From Paguma larvata (taxonomy: Eukaryota; Chordata; Mammalia; Carnivora; Viverridae), in assembly GCA_030068075.1 (NCBI GenBank), contig CM057832.1, positions 81,528,002 through 81,592,001 on the forward strand: DNA of 64,000 nucleotides. Direction: 5' to 3'. The notes under the pieces were generated by a model that saw only the letters and a list, made by a program, of their open reading frames with translations, did not search any database and was not told the DNA's origin. The translations under genes and the position numbers were made by a program. Position 1 is the stretch's first letter. Every line of letters begins with the position of its first letter. Positions 58,780 to 64,000 of the stretch are shown piece by piece.

Positions 58780-59335
58780 AGAAATTGGTATGTATGGCCC
58801 CTTCCCAAAAAACCCTGACTAATTTCAGTAACCAACATTGGACCCAGGCCATCTCTGGTTTCCCAAAAGAATGGATTAAAAGCACTCCTGAAGGGAATAT
58901 TTGTCCTCAAGTCCGACTCATTAGGAGCAGAGACCTCCTTGTTGGTTAAACTGTCTTCTCTTCTTTGTAAGTTTAGAAACATTATTATAAGGAAATGAGG
59001 CCTTTGTTGTTTACCTTTACTCAAAATGTTATATGCCCAGCCTAACGGTTGCATCCTTGCTAAGATTCACGTCTCTGTGTCCCAACTTAATGTATTTATA
59101 ACAATAATCTTTAAGAAATCACCCCTCGGTGACACCCTGCACCTGGGAGGACTTAAAAAACACGACCTTTGGTTTAATCTCCAACTGTTTCCCAAAACTT
59201 TGTGTGGAGTTCAGAGTCACTTTTGGGATGTGGTTTAAGTGGTACCAAGGAAGTCACCCTGATTGTGTTATATCTAATAATTTGCTTATCAGAAGTGAAT
59301 AGGAATTTTATAAGTTGAGTTGTATTTCTCTCTCT
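58780..59335. other. gene-free sequence
   Basis: Nothing recognised. Confidence 0.4.
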
Positions 59336-59586
59336 CGCTTTAAAATACATTTAAAAATGGTGGTAAAATACACGTAACATAAAATTTCCAAACTTAATGA
59401 TTTTTAAGTGTATGGCTCAGTGGCATTAAGTGCATTCAGAATGTGTGTTGCCATCATCACCATTTACCCATAAGAATTCTTTTTTTCTTGGAAGACTGAA
59501 ACTGAACAATAACTCCCTACTTCCCTCTCTGCTCAGATCCTGGCAGCCACCATTCTATTTTCTGTCTCTATGAATTTGACTCTTTT

Positions 59587-59797
59587 TTTTAAAATTTTTT
59601 AATGTTTATTTATTTTTGAGACAGAGAGAGACAGAGCATGAGTGGGGGAGGGGCAGGGAGACACAGAATGTGAAGCAGGCTCCAGGCTTTGAGCTGTCAG
59701 CACAGAGCCCGACGCGAGGCTCAAACTCACAGACCGCGAGATCATGACCTGAGCCGAAGTCCGACGCTCAACTGACTGAGCCCCCCAGGTGCCCCTA
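59587..59797 (-). mobile_element. CAN-SINE nested in L1
   Basis: Perfect TSD AATTTGACTCTTTT at 59573-59586 and 59798-59811. Confidence 0.94.
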
Positions 59798-59924
59798 AAT
59801 TTGACTCTTTTGGGTACTGCATACACATGGAATCAGACCGTATTTGCCCTTCTGTGACTGATTTATTTCACTTAGCATAATGTCCTCACGGTTCATTCAT
59901 GTTGTAGCATGTGTCAAATTTTTT

Positions 59925-60128
59925 GGGGGGGGCGCCTAGGTGGCTCAGTCAATTGAGCATCCAACTCTTGATTTCAGCTCAGGTCACAGGCTCACGGTTC
60001 ATGAGATCGAGCCCCATGTTGGGCTCTGGGCTGACAGCACGGTGTGGGGTTGGGATTCTCTCTCTCTCTCTCTCTCTGCCCCAAATCTGCTATCTCTTTT
60101 TATCTCTCAAAATAAATAAATAAACTTA
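59925..60128 (+). mobile_element. CAN-SINE nested in the same L1
   Basis: Head GGGGGCGCCTAGGTGGCTCAG, tail AAAATAAATAAATAAAC. TSD not sharp. Confidence 0.9.
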
Positions 60129-60689
60129 AAATTATTTTTTCTTTTTAAGGCTGAACAATATTCCACTGTGTATACATGCCACGTTTTGTTCATCCATTCA
60201 TCTATTGATAACACAAGCGCTCACCTTTCGGCTCTCGTGAATAATGCTGGTATGAACACTGGTACGCACACATCCATTCAAGTCCCTGTTTGCAGTTCTT
60301 TTGGGTATATGTCCAGAAGTGGAATTCCATATAGTAATTCCATTTAAACTTTTTTAAGGAAATACCATACTGTTTTCTGTAAGTGCATGCACCGTTTTAT
60401 GTTCCCACCAGCAGTCCACAAGAGCTCCGATTTCTCCACATCCTCTGGACCACTTGTTCTTTTCTTTTCTTTTGTTTTGCAAGCAGTCATCCTAACGGAT
60501 GAGGTGGCATCTCCATGGTGATTTGAGTTGTATTTCTTTTAAAATTCCCTTGAGAAGGACAAACAGACATGTTATCCGATGTAAATACTCCTCAGTGAAT
60601 TAGTTGGTAAGATTTTCTCTTTTTCTCGAAAGGACAGCTCCCTCTAGAATGAGGCAGTTAACACGTGTGTCTGAATGGAAAATGCTTGT

Positions 60690-60818
60690 ATGTGGTAAAA
60701 ACAGCCTGAGCTTCGAGTCAGAAGGCCTGTCTCCAGCACATTACAGTGAGGCCTTTGATAAGTCAGTATGACCCACAAAAGCCTCAATTTCTTTGTCTGA
60801 AAACTGTGCATAATTCTC
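60690..60818 (+). mobile_element. MIR, first half
   Basis: TTCGAGTCAGAAGGCCTG, CAATTTCTTTGTCTGAAAAC. It resumes at 61005. Confidence 0.65.
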
Positions 60819-60819
60819 T

Positions 60820-61004
60820 ACAGCAAGGTATCTCAGACTTGAGCACACATCGGAATTGCCTGCAGGGCTTGATAAAGCAGACATCACTGCACCAACCCCT
60901 CAAAGCTTTGGATTCAGTGAACCTTGGGTGTGTCCCAGGAATTTGCCTTTCTACAGGTGGTGCTGATGTTACCAGACCAAGGACCACACTTTGAAAATGA
61001 TGGC
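60820..61004. mobile_element. MER5-like hAT-Charlie fossil inside MIR
   Basis: CAGACTTGAGCACACATCGG at one end and GACCACACTTTGAAAATGATG at the other are inverted-repeat-like; the middle contains GGAATTGCCTGCAGGGCTTG. Confidence 0.65.
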
Positions 61005-61072
61005 TCTATGGACTTGTTACAGGAGTGAGATAATATGAGTAAAATAATTGCCTACAGTTGTTAGACGCTGTG
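61005..61072 (+). mobile_element. MIR, second half
   Basis: GGACTTGTTACAGGAGTGAG then GACGCTGTGAAATGCC continue the MIR 3' half. Confidence 0.6.
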
Positions 61073-61074
61073 AA

Positions 61075-62520
61075 ATGCCAGAGATTAATCTAATCATGTG
61101 AGGACAGAACGCTCTCCTGAAGTAGGCCGTGCAATCTAACAGAGTGGTACTTTTCTGGAACTGCACTAAAATCTTTGAGACTCAAGCATTCAGAGAAGCG
61201 GGCCAGTGAGGAGACACATCACAAAGAAGGAGACGGACTTTGAGAGTGAAGTTGGGAAAGCATCAGTAAGTCATTTTACCTAATCTGCAAGCTTGCCCAT
61301 GGCCAGTTCTAGCTCCTCTTTGAGGCTTCTCTGTCGGTAAAGAATTCCATTTGGCTGCAAGGAAGAACTCTTTGAATGGCCACGATAACTGCTTAAACAA
61401 TTGCTTTCTCCTCCTGCAACTAGAAACCAAAAGGTAGAAAGTTATTGGCGTTGATTCAGTGGCTCAAAGATTTCTGTACTGAGATCTGCATTTTTCTTGC
61501 CTCTTTCTGTCATGTGCACAATATAGCTGCTGCAGGTCCAGACATTACATCCACTGTCCACAAGGTGTAAATGGAAAAGACAAGAAGGAAAGGTCAGTCA
61601 CTATGTCAGAAAAACAAAACTTTCCCAGAAAATTTCAGCAGGCTTCTGTTCATACATCAATGCCCAGAGCTGTCCGTTGGGCATTCACAGCTTCGAGCAT
61701 GGCTGAATGATGCTCAGTTGGGTATATTGCTACCCCAAACTAAATTAGGATTACATTAGTAAGGTGGAATATGTCTGCTCCAGCTTTGTAATTTTTTTCT
61801 GCCTCTAGTGATTTCAGAGTAAGGTAGTGAGGCCACCATGGGCAAAACTGTTAGTCTGCGTTCTCTTATTTTTCTTATGTAACTCAGTGTTCTTTTTTGT
61901 GGTTAGTGTCGTTATTTTAATGTGTCGTGGAAGACTGAAATTTGAGATTGCTTTCGCTTACATTGGCTCAGTTGTTTCTTTGAGTCATGTTGGGAGGTCC
62001 TTTGTGCTGCATTCTATACGTACGGGGACAGTGGTTCACTTTCCCCTTGTATCTCTTGAGTATCCACTTTGCCTCTAAGTTTCTGTAGCCTGTCATCACA
62101 CTTTGGCCACTGCCAGAAAGGGTCATTCTCTCCAAATTTCCTGTTGAAAATCCCCGCTTTCTCTAAGTCCTATTGCCCCTGGGAACTATGTGGTGACCAA
62201 GCTAATCAGATGGACTGATTCATGCAAAAACACATTAAAGGATTAATCCTGAAAGGGAACTTTGACTGTTATTTTATGGAAAAGTTTTTCAGTCTGTGTT
62301 CTCAACACAAGCTCTCAAGAGGTTAATGATTATCTTAGTCTGCTAATCCCCTGGCCATGATGTAGAAGCACTAATGAAGTCCACTCAGAGGTTCTTGAGA
62401 ATCTCCTCGGAAATGTGCTTCGTAAGCATGAAATAGTATACTTATTTGTGGTTTCTCCTCTTCATTTTTTTCTTGTGAGACTGAGTGGTGAGTAAGTGGA
62501 GAAAGAAATGTCTTATCAGG
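61075..62520. other. gene-free sequence, possible conserved element
   Basis: No gene. 62200-62430 is clean unique AT-rich sequence with ATTA-type motifs (GGATTAATCC at about 62240). Confidence 0.4.
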
Positions 62521-62524
62521 GAGT

Positions 62525-62970
62525 TAACATTAAAAGTCCTTTTGAAGAAGTGAATATCCAGAGAGATTTGAAAGAGGAAAAGGTATAGGCGGGCCACCAG
62601 GCTGGTGGCTGACACAGGTGTCATGGGGAAGACAGGGGAAAGAAGGGGAAGAAGAAGGAGATACAGGCAGTGGCCAGTGAGCACACCTAGGCAGGTGGGA
62701 TAGGAGTGGGAGGGAATGAGTGCTGACAGTGACAGTCTCTAAAGATGGGTGGAAGGGGGTGAATGGCAGCTGAAGGGGGCCAGCTATAGGTGCTGTGGTC
62801 CAGGCAGGAGAGCAGAAAAGGAGACAGAAAGGTAGACGGGCTTGTGGGAGCTAGACGGACCTAGAAGGGAGAGGAGACGATGTTCCTGAGAAAGTAGGAG
62901 TCTGGGAAGAAGGGAGTCACCATAGATGCCTCCATCTGAATCCAGTCCAGCAGGCTTTTACTGTCATAGG
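62525..62970. repeat. possible ancient repeat
   Basis: Purine-rich AGGAGAGG-type sequence following GAAGAAGTGAATATCC; resembles an old LINE- or LTR-linked repeat, not assigned. Confidence 0.3.
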
Positions 62971-62974
62971 TGTA

Positions 62975-63310
62975 AGATTCCCTAGTCACCCTCCTCACCA
63001 CCACCCCCATTATCCCCCTTCATGTCCTAATCCCCAGAACCCGTGAATATGCTACTTTATACTTTGCTGATGTAATTAAATTGATGATGTGGAAGTGGGG
63101 AGACTATTTTGGATCACCCCACAGGACCCAAAGCACCCTCAGCGTTCTTAAAAGGATGAGCACAAGACTCTCAAGAGCATTGAAATTGGAGCTAGGGGGC
63201 CCGCGAGCCAAGGAATGCAGTTGGCTTCTAGAATCCAAAAGGAAAAAAGGGGGCAGGTTCATGTTTTGGTTAAAGCCACAAAGCTTGGGTAATTCTCAGC
63301 GGTAGCAATG
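62975..63310 (+). mobile_element. MaLR/MLT-like solitary LTR-type fossil
   Basis: TGTCCTAATCCCCAGAACCC, GCTGATGTAATTAAATTGATG, CGAGCCAAGGAATGCAGTTG and CTTCTAGAATCC match a common mammalian LTR-type repeat. Non-coding; no viral gene is present. Confidence 0.55.
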
Positions 63311-63419
63311 AACTGACCTATTGAACAAGTACCAAATGTGCTAATGATGGAGGAACACAGAGGTGAATGAGATATTGATGCGTGCCTTCAAAGAATTACC
63401 AGATTGCCAGGTCAGTCGT

Positions 63420-63560
63420 CCAGGTCAGTGGTCCTCCAACCTGAGTGTGCATAGAAATCGACTAGATCCCAGGTAGCCCTGAGGGGATGCCTGTGCTGTT
63501 GCTCTGGGCCACCGTGCTCTGGGTCTGTTCCAGGGGCTGGGCAGCCCAAAACTGCAAAGC
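63420..63560. mobile_element. MER5-like fragment
   Basis: CAGTGGTCCTCCAACCTGAG and CATAGAAATCGACTAGATCC match a MER5 end; only part of the element remains. Confidence 0.55.
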
Positions 63561-64000
63561 TTTTTAGTTGTTATCATGGAGAAAACAGTCCTGGTTTTAG
63601 GCATAGAAAAATGACTGAAATAATTATTAGACTTTAAAGATTCGAAACTTAGTGATAGAGGGAACTTGGGGCTCCAAACTTTTTTTTTTATCGCATGATA
63701 ACCGTCATGATGAGACATGTGAACGCAGCAGGGTAACTTATAAAGCACTGTGTACAAATGTCACAAATGTCCTCTCTTAGATGTCAGAGGAGAGCAGATT
63801 TGGCAAGCAAGTACACATGTCATTCCAGACTCAGCCTCTGCTTGTTTGCTAAACTGAAGTAAAGGAAGGAATATTTGGAGGAAAAAACATCCCAGTGTTT
63901 TAAGTGCTTTGTTTTGCTACAATTCTAAAGCACATGCGGCGTGGGAGACTTGAAAACAGACTTAGAGAGGATAAAGTCCCCTGTATCCCCGTAATTCAAA
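63561..64000. other. gene-free sequence at window end
   Basis: Nothing recognised. Confidence 0.4.

Larger units (their letters stand above)
59340..60555 (-). mobile_element. LINE-1 3' end split by two SINEs
   Basis: GGTGGTAAAATACACGTAAC at the left (3' UTR), TGTAGCATGTGTCAAAT in the middle, TGTCCAGAAGTGGAATTCC and TTATGTTCCCACCAGCAGTC at the right (ORF2). Reverse complement. Confidence 0.83.

Noticed and set aside
1..64000. CRISPR arrays, operons, prophage or other prokaryotic systems
   Set aside because: Sequence is vertebrate nuclear DNA; the regular repeats are microsatellites and SINEs.

Overview
The window is nuclear genomic DNA from a carnivoran mammal, most likely a felid. The evidence is 29 copies of a tRNA-Lys-derived CAN-SINE whose 5' end reads GGGGCGCCTGGGTGGCTCAG, the felid form of the family (recognised from memory). 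Several LINE-1 3' ends of carnivore type are also present. One protein-coding gene can be supported: DMRT2, on the plus strand, with three coding exons (28432-28956, 30504-30606, 32727-33784) that join in frame into a 561-residue DM-domain transcription factor. That is the length I recall for human DMRT2, and the splice phases match exactly. In mammals DMRT2 sits in a DMRT1-DMRT3-DMRT2 cluster. Neither DMRT1 nor DMRT3 coding sequence was recognised here.

Layout: 1-14.7 kb is gene-free flank, rich in SINEs and old L1, L2 and MIR. From 14.7 to 34.6 kb lies a stretch almost free of lineage-specific transposons (one CAN-SINE in about 20 kb). It holds CpG islands near 19.5 kb, 23.2 kb and 26.9-27.5 kb, a CCAAT-box promoter region with a likely non-coding first exon, and then DMRT2 with a CpG island over its first coding exon. 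A polyadenylation signal lies at 34040. From 34.6 to 64 kb is gene-free flank with a felid-type L1 3' end, many SINEs, old L1 pieces, MIR and MER5-like fossils, and a 31-nt fragment of U2 snRNA flanked by a 15-bp target-site duplication.

DMRT2 is known as a regulator of somite, dermomyotome and axial skeleton development. The transposon-poor block and the extra CpG islands fit a developmental regulator under heavy cis-regulation, which is an inference. I found no new multi-gene system. The points most worth a second look are an EH1-like Groucho/TLE motif near the DMRT2 C-terminus, a read-through short isoform ending in intron 2, the retroposed U2 fragment, an internal L1 ORF2 scrap embedded in a MIR, and two CpG islands without a recognised gene. 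Repeat family names are from memory of consensus sequences. Repeat edges are approximate unless a target-site duplication (TSD) is given.
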